64,000 nucleotides of DNA from Superficieibacter electus (lineage in GTDB: Bacteria; Pseudomonadota; Gammaproteobacteria; Enterobacterales; Enterobacteriaceae), in assembly GCF_002915575.1 (NCBI RefSeq), contig NZ_PQGD01000024.1, forward strand, positions 1 to 64,000, in the 5' to 3' direction. The notes under the pieces are model-generated. The model did not search any database and was not told the origin of the DNA. It was given only the letters and a program-made list of their open reading frames with translations. The position numbers and the translations under genes are program-made. Below, piece by piece: positions 41,125 through 52,166 of the stretch; within the stretch, counting starts at the first letter, position 1; each line of letters begins with the position of its first letter.

Positions 41125-41946
41125 TTAGCTCTCCTTCGGTGGCGCGTTATCCACCAGATAATTAGCCAGCTGGCAGTATTGGGCAACCGAGATATTTTCT
41201 GCGCGCATTGCCGGATCGATCCCCAGCTCCGTCAGTACTTCAACGCTAAACACGTTGCCGAGGCTGTTACGAATGGTTTTACGGCGCTGATTAAACGCTT
41301 CTGTGGTAATACGGCTCAGCACGCGAATTTCTTTTACCGGATGCGGCATCACAGCATGCGGCACCAGACGTACCACGGCGGAATCCACTTTTGGCGCGGG
41401 CGTAAACGCCGTTGGCGGAACTTCCAGCACCGGGATCACCTGGCAGTAATACTGCGCCATGACGCTTAATCGACCATACGCTTTACTGTTCGGTCCTGCA
41501 ACCAGTCGATTGACTACTTCTTTTTGTAACATGAAGTGCATATCGGCGATGGCGTTAGTATAGCTAAACAGGTGGAACATCAGCGGGGTGGAAATGTTAT
41601 ACGGCAGGTTGCCGAACACGCGCAGCGGTTGCCCCAGCGTCTCTGACAGCTCGCCGAAGTTCATGGTCATCGCATCCTGCTGATAGATAGTCAGCTTAGG
41701 GCCAAGGAACGGGTGCGTTTGCAGACGCGCGGCCAGATCGCGATCCAGCTCAATCACTGTCATTTTATCAAGACGTTCACCAACCGGCTCGGTCAGGGCG
41801 GCAAGACCAGGCCCGATTTCAACCATTGCCTGGCCTTTCTGCGGATTAATGGCCGCAACAATACTGTCGATCACAAATTGATCGTTGAGGAAGTTCTGCC
41901 CGAAGCGTTTACGGGCTAAGTGGCCCTGATGGACTCGATTATTCAT
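41125..41946 (-). CDS. rsmA: 16S rRNA (adenine1518/1519-N6) dimethyltransferase
   Basis: This 273-residue methyltransferase (KsgA) dimethylates two adenosines in helix 45 of 16S rRNA. The SAM-binding motif I is [12 protein letters not shown], and the catalytic NLPY motif is in [10 protein letters not shown]. Loss of this protein gives kasugamycin resistance. The start codon overlaps the pdxA stop by four bases (ATGA), which shows translational coupling. Confidence 0.97.
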   Translation of the reverse strand: MNNRVHQGHLARKRFGQNFLNDQFVIDSIVAAINPQKGQAMVEIGPGLAALTEPVGERLDKMTVIELDRDLAARLQTHPFLGPKLTIYQQDAMTMNFGELSETLGQPLRVFGNLPYNISTPLMFHLFSYTNAIADMHFMLQKEVVNRLVAGPNSKAYGRLSVMAQYYCQVIPVLEVPPTAFTPAPKVDSAVVRLVPHAVMPHPVKEIRVLSRITTEAFNQRRKTIRNSLGNVFSVEVLTELGIDPAMRAENISVAQYCQLANYLVDNAPPKES

Positions 41947-42932
41947 TTGCTATTAACAATCATTTTGATGGCGAGATTAAGCGCCGTAATAAAACTGCCG
42001 ACGTCCGCTTTCCCCTGGCCCGCCAGTTCAAGCGCGGTACCGTGGTCAACGGAAGTACGAATAAAGGGTAAGCCGAGCGTAATATTTACGCCGCGGCCAA
42101 AGCCCTGGTATTTTAGCACGGGGAGACCCTGATCGTGGTACATCGCCAGCACGGTGTCGGCATTGTCGAGGTATTTCGGCTGAAATAGCGTGTCAGCGGG
42201 CAGTGGCCCGCTCAGGTTCATGCCTTTGGCGCGCATCTCTTCGAGTACCGGGATCAGGATGTCGATCTCCTCAGTGCCCATATGCCCGCCTTCACCGGCA
42301 TGAGGGTTCAGGCCGCACACCAGCACATGCGGATGTTTAATACCGAACTTGCTCTGCAGATCGCCATGCAGAATGGTAATCACCTCGCGCAGCAAATCAG
42401 GGGTGATGGCATCGGCCACGTCTCTTAGCGGCAGGTGAGTGGTTGCCACCGCCACGCGCATTGCTTCTGTCGCCAGCATCATCACCACTTTTTCTGCCTG
42501 CGCACGCGCTTCAAAAAACTCGGTATGGCCGGTGAAAGGAATACCCGCGTCGTTGATCACCCCTTTATGCACGGGGCCAGTGATCAGCGCGGCAAATTCG
42601 TTGTTCAGGCAGCCATCGCAGGCGCGCGCCAGCGTCTCAACGACATAATGCCCGTTCTCCACGCTAAGCTGACCTGCGATGGCGGGCGCACGTAGTGCAA
42701 CCGGTAGCAGCGTCAGGGTGCCGGCACGCTGCGCTTGAGCGGGTTTTGACGGAGAATAAGGCAGCAGAGAAAGCGGCAGACCGAGCATCGCTGCCCGGTC
42801 TGTCAGGAGGGTAGCATCAGCGCAAACGACCAGTTCAACCGGCCAGTCACGCTGTGCAAGCTGGACCACAAGGTCCGGACCAATCCCGGCGGGTTCGCCG
42901 GGAGTGATCGCCACACGATGCGGATGCGCCAT
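41943..42932 (-). CDS. pdxA: 4-hydroxythreonine-4-phosphate dehydrogenase
   Basis: This 329-residue dehydrogenase oxidises 4-phosphohydroxy-L-threonine in pyridoxal phosphate synthesis. The start is [12 protein letters not shown], with the zinc-site histidines in [28 protein letters not shown] and RTSVDHGTA. Length equals that of E. coli PdxA. Its start overlaps the surA stop by one base (TAATG). Confidence 0.97.
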   Translation of the reverse strand: MAHPHRVAITPGEPAGIGPDLVVQLAQRDWPVELVVCADATLLTDRAAMLGLPLSLLPYSPSKPAQAQRAGTLTLLPVALRAPAIAGQLSVENGHYVVETLARACDGCLNNEFAALITGPVHKGVINDAGIPFTGHTEFFEARAQAEKVVMMLATEAMRVAVATTHLPLRDVADAITPDLLREVITILHGDLQSKFGIKHPHVLVCGLNPHAGEGGHMGTEEIDILIPVLEEMRAKGMNLSGPLPADTLFQPKYLDNADTVLAMYHDQGLPVLKYQGFGRGVNITLGLPFIRTSVDHGTALELAGQGKADVGSFITALNLAIKMIVNSK

Positions 42933-44224
42933 TAGTTGCTCAGAATTTTAACGTAGGCCGTCGCGCGCTGTTCCTGCATCCAGGTCGCCGCTTCTTCTGA
43001 CATTTTCCGGTTCATCAGCATACGGTAGGCTTTATCTTTCTGCGCCGCGTCGGTTTTATCTACCTGGCGGGTATCAAGCATTTCGATCAGATGCCAGCCG
43101 AAAGAGGAGTGCACCGGGGCGCTCATCTGGCCTTTGTTGAGCTTCATTAATGCATCGCGGAAAGCCGGATCGTACATATTCGGGGTCGCCCAACCCAGAT
43201 CGCCGCCCTGATTCGCCGAGCCCGGGTCCTGAGAAAACTCTTTTGCTGCCTTCTCGAAGGTGGTTTTGCCGCTCTTGATGTCCGCTGCAATTTCTTCCAG
43301 TTTCACCCGCGCCTGATCGTCAGTCATGATCGGTGATGGCTTCAGCAGGATGTGACGGGCATGGGCTTCAGTGACAGAAATGTTCTGATTCTGGCCGCGC
43401 ATGTCGTTAACTTTCAGGATGTGGAAGCCAACGCCAGAACGAATAGGGCCGATGATATCGCCTTTCTTCGCCGTGCTCAGCGCCTGCGCAAAAAGGCCCG
43501 GCAGTTCCTGAATGCGGCCCCAGCCCATTTGACCGCCCTGTAATGCCTGCTGATCGGCAGAATAGCTGATAGCCAGTTTGCCGAAGTCAGCGCCATTGCG
43601 GGCCTGCTCAATAATGGAATTGGCCTGTTCCTGCGCTTCGCTGACCTGTTCGGAAGACGGATTTTCCGGCAGAGGCAGCAGAATATGGCTCAGGTTAAGT
43701 TCGGTGCTGGCATCGTTCTGGTTGCCAATTTGCTTTGCCAGAGAATCGACTTCCTGCGGCAGCACGGTAACACGGCGACGCACTTCGTTGTTACGCACTT
43801 CCGAGATAGTCATCTCTTTGCGGATCTGGCTGCGATAGGTGTTGTAATCCAGACCATCGTAGGCCAGACGGCTGCGCATTTGATCCAGCGTCATGTTGTT
43901 CTGTTTAGCGATGTTGGCAATGGCCTCGTCGAGCTGTTGATCGGAGATTTTCACTCCCATCTTTTGCCCCATTTGCAGGATGATCTGATCCATGATCAAA
44001 CGTTCAAGGATTTGGTGACGCAGCGTGGCATCATCCGGCAACTGTTGCCCGGCCTGACCCGCATTCATTTTTACCGACTGCATCAGGCCATCGACGTCGC
44101 ATTCAAGCACAACGCCGTTATTGACGACGGCTGCTACCTTATCGACAACCTGCGGGGCAGCGAACCCTGAATTCACCACCAGTGCGAGGGCGAAAGCAGG
44201 AAGCAGCGTTTTCCAGTTCTTCAT
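42932..44224 (-). CDS. surA: Periplasmic chaperone / peptidyl-prolyl isomerase SurA
   Basis: This 430-residue periplasmic chaperone for outer-membrane proteins has a signal peptide (about 1-22, cleaved after GFAA), an N-terminal chaperone domain (to about 170), two parvulin domains (about 174-275 and 285-385) and a C-terminal helix. Parvulin motifs such as [11 protein letters not shown] and [10 protein letters not shown] are present. Cys42 (VVLECDVDG) replaces a Ser of E. coli SurA as remembered. It lies 53 bp downstream of lptD, whose assembly depends on SurA. Confidence 0.97.
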   Translation of the reverse strand: MKNWKTLLPAFALALVVNSGFAAPQVVDKVAAVVNNGVVLECDVDGLMQSVKMNAGQAGQQLPDDATLRHQILERLIMDQIILQMGQKMGVKISDQQLDEAIANIAKQNNMTLDQMRSRLAYDGLDYNTYRSQIRKEMTISEVRNNEVRRRVTVLPQEVDSLAKQIGNQNDASTELNLSHILLPLPENPSSEQVSEAQEQANSIIEQARNGADFGKLAISYSADQQALQGGQMGWGRIQELPGLFAQALSTAKKGDIIGPIRSGVGFHILKVNDMRGQNQNISVTEAHARHILLKPSPIMTDDQARVKLEEIAADIKSGKTTFEKAAKEFSQDPGSANQGGDLGWATPNMYDPAFRDALMKLNKGQMSAPVHSSFGWHLIEMLDTRQVDKTDAAQKDKAYRMLMNRKMSEEAATWMQEQRATAYVKILSN

Positions 44225-44277
44225 ACATTTTCCATTTCAATTAACCGCAATGCGGATTACGTTTTCAAACAACTGCA

Positions 44278-46623
44278 TTACAGAGAGCTACGGTAAGGCA
44301 AAATGTTCGAGCGCAGCATCTGCTGTGTGCCCAGACCATAGTTTGAACTCAGGCCACGCAGTTCAATATTAAAGCCGATGACGTTATCGTACACGCTTTG
44401 ATCGTTTTCCCAGCCGTTAAGTTTACGCTCATAACCGACGCGGATCGCATAACAGCAGGAGTTGTACTGCACGCCCACCATCTGATCGGCCGCTTTTTTC
44501 TCGTTGGTATCGAAATACCATGCGCCAACGAACGACCAGCGATCGGCAATCGGCCAGCTGCCGACGGCACCGACCTGAGAGATCCCCTCTTTATACTCGT
44601 CTGACGTTGCGTAAGACGGCAGCGTCGCCTGAATATATTCCGGGCTGGCGTAACGGTAATTCAATTGCAACAGACGATCCTGGTCACGACGATACTCTAC
44701 CGTTGCGCTGCTGGTGGCCACGTTGTCCAGACGCGTATCGTACTGCACACCACCGCGCAGACCCCAGCGGTCAGAGATGCGCCAGTAGGTATCGCCTGCC
44801 CATACCAGTGAACCGGTTTGGTCGTCATCTTCCCAATGAATATTATCGTCATCACCGGTACGCGACTCGGTGAAGTAGTAGATTTGACCCACGGAAACGT
44901 TAAAACGTTCCACGGCGGCGTCATCATAAATACGTGAAGTCACCCCGGTCGTTACCTGGTTTGCCGACGCGATACGGTCAAGACCGCCGTAGCTGCGATC
45001 GCGGAACAGACCGGTATAGTCAGATTGCAGTAAGGATGAGTCGTAGTTATTGATGTGGCTCTGGTCGCGATACGGTACGTAAAGGTACTGCGCACGCGGT
45101 TCCAGCGTCTGGGTATAGCCTGCGGCCCAGTTCATATCACGCTCGAAAACCATTTTGCCGTCGACTTTGAACTGCGGCATCACGCGGTTGACCGAGTCAT
45201 CAAGCTGCGTCGTGTTATTACGGTTATACGTGTCCAGATTGGTTTGCTGATAATGGGTCGCCAGCAGTTTGGCTTCGGTATTTACACTGCCCCAGCCGTT
45301 AGACAGCGGCAGGTTGATAGTCGGTTCAAGGTGCAGACGCGTCGCTTCTGGCTGGTTGCTTTCGGTATTGACGAAATGCACCGCCTGGCCATAAATGCGG
45401 GTATCAAACGGGCCGACATCGTTCTGGTAGTAGTTAACGTCGAGCTGCGGCTCTGCGGAGTAGCTGCTGTTGTTCTGATCGCTAAAGACCTGGAACTGCT
45501 TGGTCGATACGGTGGCATCAAAGTTCTGCACCGCGTAGCCGAGGCTGAATTTCTGCGTGGCATAACCGTCGGTACTGGAGCCGTATTTACTGTCGAAGTC
45601 GTTAAAATAGTTCGAGTCGCTGACTTTGGTGTAGTCGACGTTAAAGCGCCAGACCTGATCCAGCACGCCAGCGTGCTGCCAGAAGAACAACCAGCGATGG
45701 CGGCTGCCTTCTTTATCATGATCGTCCTGATACACGTCATCTGACGGCAGGTAATCGAGTTCCATCAAGCCCGCGCCCGCCTGGGTCAGGTAGCGGAATT
45801 CGTTCTCCCACATCACGTTGCCACGACGGTGCATGTAGTGCGGCGTGATGGTGGCGTCCATGTTGGGCGCGATGTTCCAGTAATACGGCAGGGTGAACTC
45901 AAAGTAGTTCTTGCTGCTGTATTTGGCGTTGGGGATCAGGAAACCTGAACGGCGCTTGTCGCCGACCGGCAATTGCAGGTAGGGGCTATAAAAGACCGGA
46001 ACCGGGCCCAGCTTAAAGCGAGCGTTCCATATTTCCGCCACCTGTTCTTCACGATCGTGGATCACTTCGCTACCGACGACGCTCCAGGTATCGGAGCCGG
46101 GCAGACAGGACGTAAACGTACCATTTTCCAGAATGGTGTAGCGGTTTTCGCCACGCTGTTTCATCAGATCTGCTTTACCGCGGCCCTGACGGCCCACCAT
46201 CTGATAATCACCTTCCCAGATATTGGTATCTTTGGTATTCAGGTTGGCCCAGCCTTTTGGCCCTTTGAGGATCACCTGGTTATCGTCGTAATGCACGTTT
46301 CCGAGCGCATCGACGGTACGAACCGGCTCAGGCTGGCCCTCGGCGTCTTTCTGATGAAGCTGAACTTCATCGGCTTGCAGGCGGCTGTTGCCCTGATTGA
46401 TATCCACGTTGCCAGTAAATGCCGCATCATCGGGATAGTTCCCTTTAGCATGATCGGCATTGATGGTGACCGGTAATTCATTCGGCTCGCCCTCCACCAA
46501 AGGACGGTTATAGCTCGGCACGCCCAGCATACACTGCGAGGCGAGATCGGCGGCCAAACCCTGCTGGCTGTACAGGGCGCTGGCGATCATGGTGGCCAGA
46601 AGGGTGGGAATACGTTTTTTCAT
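44278..46623 (-). CDS. lptD: LPS-assembly protein LptD
   Basis: This 781-residue outer-membrane protein, with LptE, inserts lipopolysaccharide into the outer leaflet. A signal peptide (about 1-24, ending QGLAA) is followed by the periplasmic beta-jellyroll (about 25-200) and a 26-strand barrel. The four cysteines needed for the interdomain disulfides are present: ASQCMLG, FTSCLPG and the adjacent pair in NSCCYAI. The start at 46623 ([10 protein letters not shown]) is chosen by homology; the frame runs on to 46698 without support. It heads the operon to apaH and is divergent from djlA. Confidence 0.97.
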   Translation of the reverse strand: MKKRIPTLLATMIASALYSQQGLAADLASQCMLGVPSYNRPLVEGEPNELPVTINADHAKGNYPDDAAFTGNVDINQGNSRLQADEVQLHQKDAEGQPEPVRTVDALGNVHYDDNQVILKGPKGWANLNTKDTNIWEGDYQMVGRQGRGKADLMKQRGENRYTILENGTFTSCLPGSDTWSVVGSEVIHDREEQVAEIWNARFKLGPVPVFYSPYLQLPVGDKRRSGFLIPNAKYSSKNYFEFTLPYYWNIAPNMDATITPHYMHRRGNVMWENEFRYLTQAGAGLMELDYLPSDDVYQDDHDKEGSRHRWLFFWQHAGVLDQVWRFNVDYTKVSDSNYFNDFDSKYGSSTDGYATQKFSLGYAVQNFDATVSTKQFQVFSDQNNSSYSAEPQLDVNYYQNDVGPFDTRIYGQAVHFVNTESNQPEATRLHLEPTINLPLSNGWGSVNTEAKLLATHYQQTNLDTYNRNNTTQLDDSVNRVMPQFKVDGKMVFERDMNWAAGYTQTLEPRAQYLYVPYRDQSHINNYDSSLLQSDYTGLFRDRSYGGLDRIASANQVTTGVTSRIYDDAAVERFNVSVGQIYYFTESRTGDDDNIHWEDDDQTGSLVWAGDTYWRISDRWGLRGGVQYDTRLDNVATSSATVEYRRDQDRLLQLNYRYASPEYIQATLPSYATSDEYKEGISQVGAVGSWPIADRWSFVGAWYFDTNEKKAADQMVGVQYNSCCYAIRVGYERKLNGWENDQSVYDNVIGFNIELRGLSSNYGLGTQQMLRSNILPYRSSL

Positions 46624-46807
46624 ACGTTTTATGTGTTGTTCCGTCATCAGTGGCGTAGCGGCTAGCAAACGGTCAGAGACTAACTTACTCGTCCACATCG
46701 CGCTAGTCTTAATCCTGCCCGTTTCATGCCCTTATGTTAGGCACGGCATAGAATGACGGGTATGATAAAACATATTTTAGTCGCAGGCATGACGATTTGG
46801 GGAGTAT

Positions 46808-47620
46808 ATGCAGTATTGGGGCAAAGTGATTGGCGTAGCGGTGGCATTAATGATGGGCGGCGGCTTCTGGGGCGCGGTGCTTGGGCTACTGATAGGCCAT
46901 ATGTTTGACAAGGCGCGGAGCCGTCGACTGAACTGGTTTGCTAATCAACAGGAGCGACAATCGCTGTTTTTTGCCACCACCTTTGAGGTGATGGGACATT
47001 TAACCAAATCGAAAGGCCGGGTCACGGAAGCCGATATCCATATTGCCAGCGTATTTATGGATCGCATGAGTCTGCATGGTGAATCGCGTAGCGCAGCCCA
47101 GCAGGCATTTCGTGTGGGGAAAGCGGATAACTACCCGCTGCGCGATAAAATGCGTGCGTTTCGCAGCATCTGTTTTGGTCGTGCCGATTTGATTCGGATG
47201 TTTCTGGAAATTCAAATCCAGGCGGCATTTGCGGATGGCCAACTGCATCCCAACGAGCGCGCAGTGTTGTATGTCATCGCTGAAGAGCTGGGTATTTCCC
47301 GCACCCAGTTCGATCAGTTCCTGCGCATGATGCAGGGGGGCGCGCAGTTTGGCGGCGGTTATCAGCAGCAGTCCGGCGGTGGCTGGCAACAGGCGCAGCG
47401 AGGCCCTACTCTGGAAGACGCCTGTAATGTGCTGGGGGTCAAGCCAACGGATGATGCAATGACCATCAAGCGAGCCTACCGTAAGCTGATGAGCGAGCAT
47501 CACCCGGATAAGCTGGTGGCAAAAGGTTTACCGCCGGAAATGATGGAGATGGCGAAGCAAAAAGCGCAGGAAATTCAGAAAGCGTACGAGCTGATTAAAG
47601 AGCAGAAAGGGTTTAAGTAA
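46808..47620 (+). CDS. djlA: Membrane-anchored J-domain co-chaperone DjlA
   Basis: This 270-residue type III inner-membrane protein has a single N-terminal glycine-rich transmembrane segment (about 6-30), a TerB-like helical domain (about 50-170), a Gly/Gln-rich linker ([14 protein letters not shown]) and a C-terminal J domain with the HPD tripeptide (SEHHPDKL). It stimulates DnaK and can activate the Rcs envelope-stress pathway when overproduced. It is monocistronic, divergent from lptD, and its stop codon is followed by the repeat array. Confidence 0.96.
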   Translation: MQYWGKVIGVAVALMMGGGFWGAVLGLLIGHMFDKARSRRLNWFANQQERQSLFFATTFEVMGHLTKSKGRVTEADIHIASVFMDRMSLHGESRSAAQQAFRVGKADNYPLRDKMRAFRSICFGRADLIRMFLEIQIQAAFADGQLHPNERAVLYVIAEELGISRTQFDQFLRMMQGGAQFGGGYQQQSGGGWQQAQRGPTLEDACNVLGVKPTDDAMTIKRAYRKLMSEHHPDKLVAKGLPPEMMEMAKQKAQEIQKAYELIKEQKGFK

Positions 47621-47647
47621 GGTAGCTGGGGTTTCCCCTCACCCCAG

Positions 47648-48455
47648 CCCTCTCCCCAGGGGAGAGGGAGCACTCCGTACCCGTCTTGTATCCCTTAGGA
47701 TCGCTCACCGCATATGGCAGAGAGCATCTTTCTCCCTCTCCCTCAGGGAGAGGGCCGGGATGAGTGTGAGACGCCTGACGTTTCCGGCCATCTTCCCACA
47801 TGGCAGAGACCATTTTTCACCCTCTCCCTCAGGGAGAGGGCCGGGGTGAGGGGGAGACGCCTGACGGTTCCGGCTATCTTCCCACATGGCAGAGACCATT
47901 TTTCCCCCTCTCCCTCAGGGAGAGGGCCGGGGTGAGGGGGAGACGCCTGACGTTTCCGGCCATCTTCCCACATGGCAGAGACCATTTTTCCCCCTCTCCC
48001 TCAGGGAGAGGGCCGGGGTGAGGGGGAGACGCCTGACGTTTCCGGCCATCTTCCCACATGGCAGAGACCATTTTTCCCCCTCTCCCTCAGGGAGAGGGCC
48101 GGGGTGAGGGGGAGACGCCTGACGTTTCCGGCCATCTTCCCACATGGCAGAGACCATTTTTCCCCCTCTCCCTCAGGGAGAGGGCCGGGGTGAGGGGGAG
48201 ACGCCTGACGTTTCCGGCTATCTTCCGATATGGCAGAGACCATCTTTCCCCCTCTCCCTCAGGGAGCGGGCCGGGATGAGGGTGAGACGCCTGGCATTTC
48301 CGGCCATCTTCCCACATGGCAGAGACCATTTTTCCCCCTCTCCCTCAGGGAGAGGGCCGGGGTGAGGGTGAGACGCCTGACGTTTCCGGTCATCTTCCCA
48401 TATGGCAGAGACCATCTTTCCCCCTCTCCCTCAGGGAGAGGGCCGGGGTGAAACG
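47648..48455. repeat. Tandem array of an 86-bp palindrome-containing repeat
   Basis: Nine copies of an 86-bp unit follow one another without gaps, starting at 47734, 47820, 47906, 47992, 48078, 48164, 48250, 48336 and 48422; the last is cut short after about 30 bases. A related palindrome (CCCTCTCCCCAGGGGAGAGG) at 47648 leads the array. Each unit starts with the hairpin CCCTCTCCCTCAGGGAGAGG and continues with GGTGAGGGGGAGACGCCTGA and a less structured spacer containing CATGGCAGAGACCAT. The three central units (47906-48163) look identical, whereas outer units carry scattered substitutions. The array fills the 837-bp gap between convergent djlA and rluA. Small open frames in it are a by-product of the repeat. 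Confidence 0.92.
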
Positions 48456-48457
48456 TT

Positions 48458-49117
48458 TTAGAAATCTGCCGGCGCTTTAAACGTCATTGAATTACCATAC
48501 GCCGGATGGGTAATGGTCAGCATTTCCGCGTGCAGCAGCAGGCGCGGTGCTAATGCCAGCGCCTGCGACGTGGCATAAAATCGATCGCCAAGGATCGGAT
48601 GACCCAGCGCCAGCATATGCACGCGCAACTGGTGAGAACGACCAGTAATCGGCTTGAGCACCACGCGAGCGGTATTATCCGCCGCGTACTCCACCACCTC
48701 ATACTCCGTCTGCGCCGCTTTGCCAGTCTCAAAACAGACTTTCTGTTTTGGCCGGTTCGGCCAGTCGCAAATCAGCGGTAAATCCACCAGCCCCTCCGCT
48801 TTTGCCGGATGGCCCCAGATCCGCGCCACGTACTGCTTTTTCGGCTCACGCTCGCGGAACTGACGCTTTAGTTCGCGCTCGGCGGCTTTGGTCAGCGCCA
48901 CCACAATCACGCCGCTGGTCGCCATGTCCAGACGATGCACAGATTCCGCCTGCGGATAATCGCGCTGGATGCGCGTCATCACGCTGTCCTTATGCTCGTC
49001 AAGACGCCCGGGCACGGACAACAGGCCGCTCGGCTTGTTGACCACCATAATATGCTCATCCTGATACAGAATGACCAGCCATGGCTCCTGCGGCGGATTG
49101 TAGTTTTCCATTCCCAT
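48458..49117 (-). CDS. rluA: Dual-specificity rRNA/tRNA pseudouridine synthase
   Basis: This 219-residue synthase makes pseudouridine 746 in 23S rRNA and position 32 in several tRNAs. The catalytic Asp is in VHRLDMATSG, and the C-terminal family motif is GRSHQLRVHM. The start at 49117 (MGMENYNPP) equals that of E. coli; an ATG immediately before it (49120) would add one Met. It is 11 bp downstream of rapA, as in E. coli. Its stop codon is next to the repeat array. Confidence 0.96.
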   Translation of the reverse strand: MGMENYNPPQEPWLVILYQDEHIMVVNKPSGLLSVPGRLDEHKDSVMTRIQRDYPQAESVHRLDMATSGVIVVALTKAAERELKRQFREREPKKQYVARIWGHPAKAEGLVDLPLICDWPNRPKQKVCFETGKAAQTEYEVVEYAADNTARVVLKPITGRSHQLRVHMLALGHPILGDRFYATSQALALAPRLLLHAEMLTITHPAYGNSMTFKAPADF

Positions 49118-49128
49118 CATCGTTTCCG

Positions 49129-52035
49129 TTACTGATGCGTGACGACAATCAGACGCAACGCATCCAGACGCCAGCCCGCCTGCGCGAGGCTTTCCATCAC
49201 CTGCTGGCGATTGCTGTCAATAGCCGCCAGCTCATCGTCACGGATGTTCGGGTTAACCGCTTTCAGCGCCTCCAGACGCGACAGCTCGGCAGACAGTTTT
49301 TCATCGGCTTCGCTGCGTGCCGCATCCACCAGCGCACGGGCAGTTTTTTCAATCTGCGCTTCGCCCTGTTGCAGGATCGCATGAACGTCCTGCTGGACGG
49401 CATTCACCAGCTTGCTGCCAGTGTGACGATTGACCGCACTGAGCTGGCGATTGAAGGTTTCAAACTCGACTTGCGCGGCGAGGTTAGTACCGTTTTTATC
49501 CAGCAGCATACGTACCGGCGTTGGCGGCAGGAAGCGGTTTAGCTGAAGCTGTTTGGGTGCCTGCGCTTCCACCACATAAATCAGTTCCAGTAGCAGTGTG
49601 CCCACAGGCAGCGCCTTGTTTTTTAGTAGTGAAAGCGTGCTGCTACCCGTGTCGCCGGACAAAATCAAATCCAGACCGTTGCGGATCAGCGGATGCTCCC
49701 AGGTAATAAATTGCGCATCTTCTCGCGACAGTGCGACATCACGTTCAAACGTAATGGTACAGCCATCTTCCGGCAGGCCGGGGAAATCTGGCACCAGCAT
49801 ATGATCGGACGGCGTCAGAACGATGAGGTTTTCTCCCCGGTCATCCTGGTTGATGCCCACGATATCGAACAGGTTCATGGCGAAGGCAATAAGATTAGTG
49901 TCGTCATCCTGCTCTTCAATGCTTTCCGCCAGCGCCTGCGCTTTCTCGCCGCCGTTAGAGTGGATTTCCAGCAGGCGGTCGCGCCCCTGTTCAAGCTGGG
50001 CTTTCAGCGCATCGTGCTGCGCGCGACAGGATTTGATCAGATCATCAAAGCCGTCGGTGTTTTCCGGCGCAGCAAGATAGTTAATCAAATCGTGATAAAC
50101 CGTATCGTAAATCGCACGGCCGGTCGGGCAGGTATGCTCGAACGCGTCCAGACCTTCGTGATACCAGCGGACCAGCACCGACTGCGCGGTTTTTTCAAGA
50201 TACGGCACGTGGATCTGGATGTCGTGCGCCTGGCCGATACGATCCAGACGACCAATACGCTGCTCCAGCAGGTCCGGGTTGAACGGCAGGTCGAACATCA
50301 CCAGATTGCTGGCAAACTGGAAGTTACGCCCTTCAGAGCCGATTTCCGAGCACAGCAGCACCTGTGCGCCGCTGTCATCTTCGCCAAACCAGGCGGCGGC
50401 GCGGTCGCGTTCAATAATCGACATCCCTTCGTGGAACACCGCCGCGCGGATGCCTTCGCGCTCGCGCAGCACCTGCTCCAGTTGCAGGGCGGTAGTTGCC
50501 TGAGCACAAATCACCAGTACTTTCTGTGAGCGATGGCTGGTCAGATAGCCCATCAGCCATTCAACGCGCGGATCGAAGTTCCACCAGGTGCCGGTATCAC
50601 CTTCAAATTCCTGATAAATCTGCTCCGGATAGAGCATGTCGCGCGCTCGGTCTTCCGCACTTTTACGTGCGCCCATAATCCCCGAGACTTTGATGGCGGT
50701 TTGATACTGGGTCGGCAACGGCAGTTTAATAGTGTGAAGCTCGCGTTTCGGGAAGCCCTTAACGCCGTTACGGGTGTTGCGGAACAGCACGCGGCTGGTG
50801 CCGTGACGGTCCATCAGCATGGAAACCAGTTCCTGACGGGCGGACTGCGCACCGTCACGATCGCTGTTCGCCGTTTGCAGCAGCGGTTCGATATCCTGCT
50901 CGCCGATCAGCTCGCCCAGCGTATTCAGTTCACTGTCGCTGAGCTTGTTGCCCGCCAGCAGCAGGGCGACGGCATCGGCTACCGGACGGTAATTATTCTG
51001 CTCTTGCACAAATTGGGCGAAATCGTGGAAGCGATCCGGGTCCAGCAGGCGCAGACGCGCAAAGTGGCTTTCCATCCCCAGTTGTTCCGGCGTTGCGGTC
51101 AACAACAGGACGCCAGGTACGCGCCCGGCAAGCTCTTCAATGGCCGTATATTCACGGCTCGGCGCGTCTTCGCTCCACACCAGGTGATGCGCCTCATCAA
51201 CCACCAGTAGATCCCATTCGGCATCACACAGATGTTCAAGGCGCTGTTTATTGCGGCGCACAAAGTCCAGCGAGCAAATCACCAGTTGTTCGGTCTCAAA
51301 AGGATTGTCTGCATCGTGCAGAGCTTCGGCATAACGTTCATCGTCGAACAGCGCGAAACGCAGGTTAAAGCGGCGCAGCATTTCGACCAGCCACTGATGC
51401 TGTAATGTTTCCGGAACCACCACCAGCACGCGCTCCGCCGCCCCGGACAGCAGTTGTTGATGCAGGATCATCCCCGCTTCGATGGTTTTTCCAAGACCCA
51501 CTTCATCGGCCAGCAGCACGCGCGGCGCATGGCGGCGGCCAACGTCATGGGCAATATTCAACTGATGGGGGATTAGGCTGGTGCGCTGTCCGCGCAGGCC
51601 GCTGTACGGCATACGATACTGTTCGCTCTGGTATTTACGTGCCCGATAGCGCAGCGAGAAGCGATCCATCCGGTCGATTTGCCCGGCGAAAAGGCGATCC
51701 TGCGGTTTGCTGAACACCAGTTTACTGTCGAGGAACACCTCACGTAGCAGCACGTCTTTTTCTTCGGTATCCAGACGCGTACCTGAGTAGGCGAGCAGAC
51801 CATTTTCTTCTTTTACATCATCAATATGTAACTGCCAGCCTTCATGGCTTGTTACTGTATCACCGGGATTGAACATCACACGGGTAACGGGTGAGTCGCT
51901 ACGTGCATACAGGCGATTTTCTCCGGTAGCCGGGAATAACAGAGTGAGAGTACGCGCGTCCATCGCGACAACAGTTCCAAGTCCGAGTTCGCTTTCGGTG
52001 TCGCTGATCCAGCGTTGACCAAGGGTAAAAGGCAT
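49129..52035 (-). CDS. rapA: RNA polymerase-associated ATP-dependent recycling factor RapA
   Basis: This 968-residue Swi2/Snf2-type ATPase binds RNA polymerase and promotes its recycling after termination. Two N-terminal Tudor-like domains (about 1-105) are followed by the helicase-like lobes with Walker A ([15 protein letters not shown]), the DEAH box ([10 protein letters not shown]) and motif VI ([12 protein letters not shown]). The length equals that of E. coli RapA (968). It precedes rluA on the same strand and is separated from polB upstream by a terminator-like hairpin. Confidence 0.97.
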   Translation of the reverse strand: MPFTLGQRWISDTESELGLGTVVAMDARTLTLLFPATGENRLYARSDSPVTRVMFNPGDTVTSHEGWQLHIDDVKEENGLLAYSGTRLDTEEKDVLLREVFLDSKLVFSKPQDRLFAGQIDRMDRFSLRYRARKYQSEQYRMPYSGLRGQRTSLIPHQLNIAHDVGRRHAPRVLLADEVGLGKTIEAGMILHQQLLSGAAERVLVVVPETLQHQWLVEMLRRFNLRFALFDDERYAEALHDADNPFETEQLVICSLDFVRRNKQRLEHLCDAEWDLLVVDEAHHLVWSEDAPSREYTAIEELAGRVPGVLLLTATPEQLGMESHFARLRLLDPDRFHDFAQFVQEQNNYRPVADAVALLLAGNKLSDSELNTLGELIGEQDIEPLLQTANSDRDGAQSARQELVSMLMDRHGTSRVLFRNTRNGVKGFPKRELHTIKLPLPTQYQTAIKVSGIMGARKSAEDRARDMLYPEQIYQEFEGDTGTWWNFDPRVEWLMGYLTSHRSQKVLVICAQATTALQLEQVLREREGIRAAVFHEGMSIIERDRAAAWFGEDDSGAQVLLCSEIGSEGRNFQFASNLVMFDLPFNPDLLEQRIGRLDRIGQAHDIQIHVPYLEKTAQSVLVRWYHEGLDAFEHTCPTGRAIYDTVYHDLINYLAAPENTDGFDDLIKSCRAQHDALKAQLEQGRDRLLEIHSNGGEKAQALAESIEEQDDDTNLIAFAMNLFDIVGINQDDRGENLIVLTPSDHMLVPDFPGLPEDGCTITFERDVALSREDAQFITWEHPLIRNGLDLILSGDTGSSTLSLLKNKALPVGTLLLELIYVVEAQAPKQLQLNRFLPPTPVRMLLDKNGTNLAAQVEFETFNRQLSAVNRHTGSKLVNAVQQDVHAILQQGEAQIEKTARALVDAARSEADEKLSAELSRLEALKAVNPNIRDDELAAIDSNRQQVMESLAQAGWRLDALRLIVVTHQ

Positions 52036-52074
52036 ATGTGTTCGGCTCTATCTCTTTGATTACAGGCAATAACT

Positions 52075-52104
52075 TACCGCTGCCATCCGGGAATGGCAGC
52101 GGTA
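52075..52104 (-). terminator. Hairpin between polB and rapA
   Basis: TACCGCTGCCAT and ATGGCAGCGGTA form a 12-bp perfect stem with a six-base loop, 63 bp after the polB stop codon and 40 bp before rapA. It probably ends polB transcripts. No clear T-run follows. Confidence 0.65.
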
Positions 52105-52166
52105 TTAATTGGGTCCAGGAATGGAAAGGGCGCTATGGTACTGGATGGCAACGGATTCGTCACGTA

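Noticed and set aside
47613-48451. About a dozen short open frames of 64-80 codons on both strands with nearly the same translation
   Set aside because: They recur every 86 bp and are produced by the tandem repeat, with no ribosome-binding sites. They are not a gene family.
47734-48452. Possible CRISPR array
   Set aside because: The whole 86-bp unit is repeated, with no unique spacers, and no cas genes are near. It is a tandem repeat.
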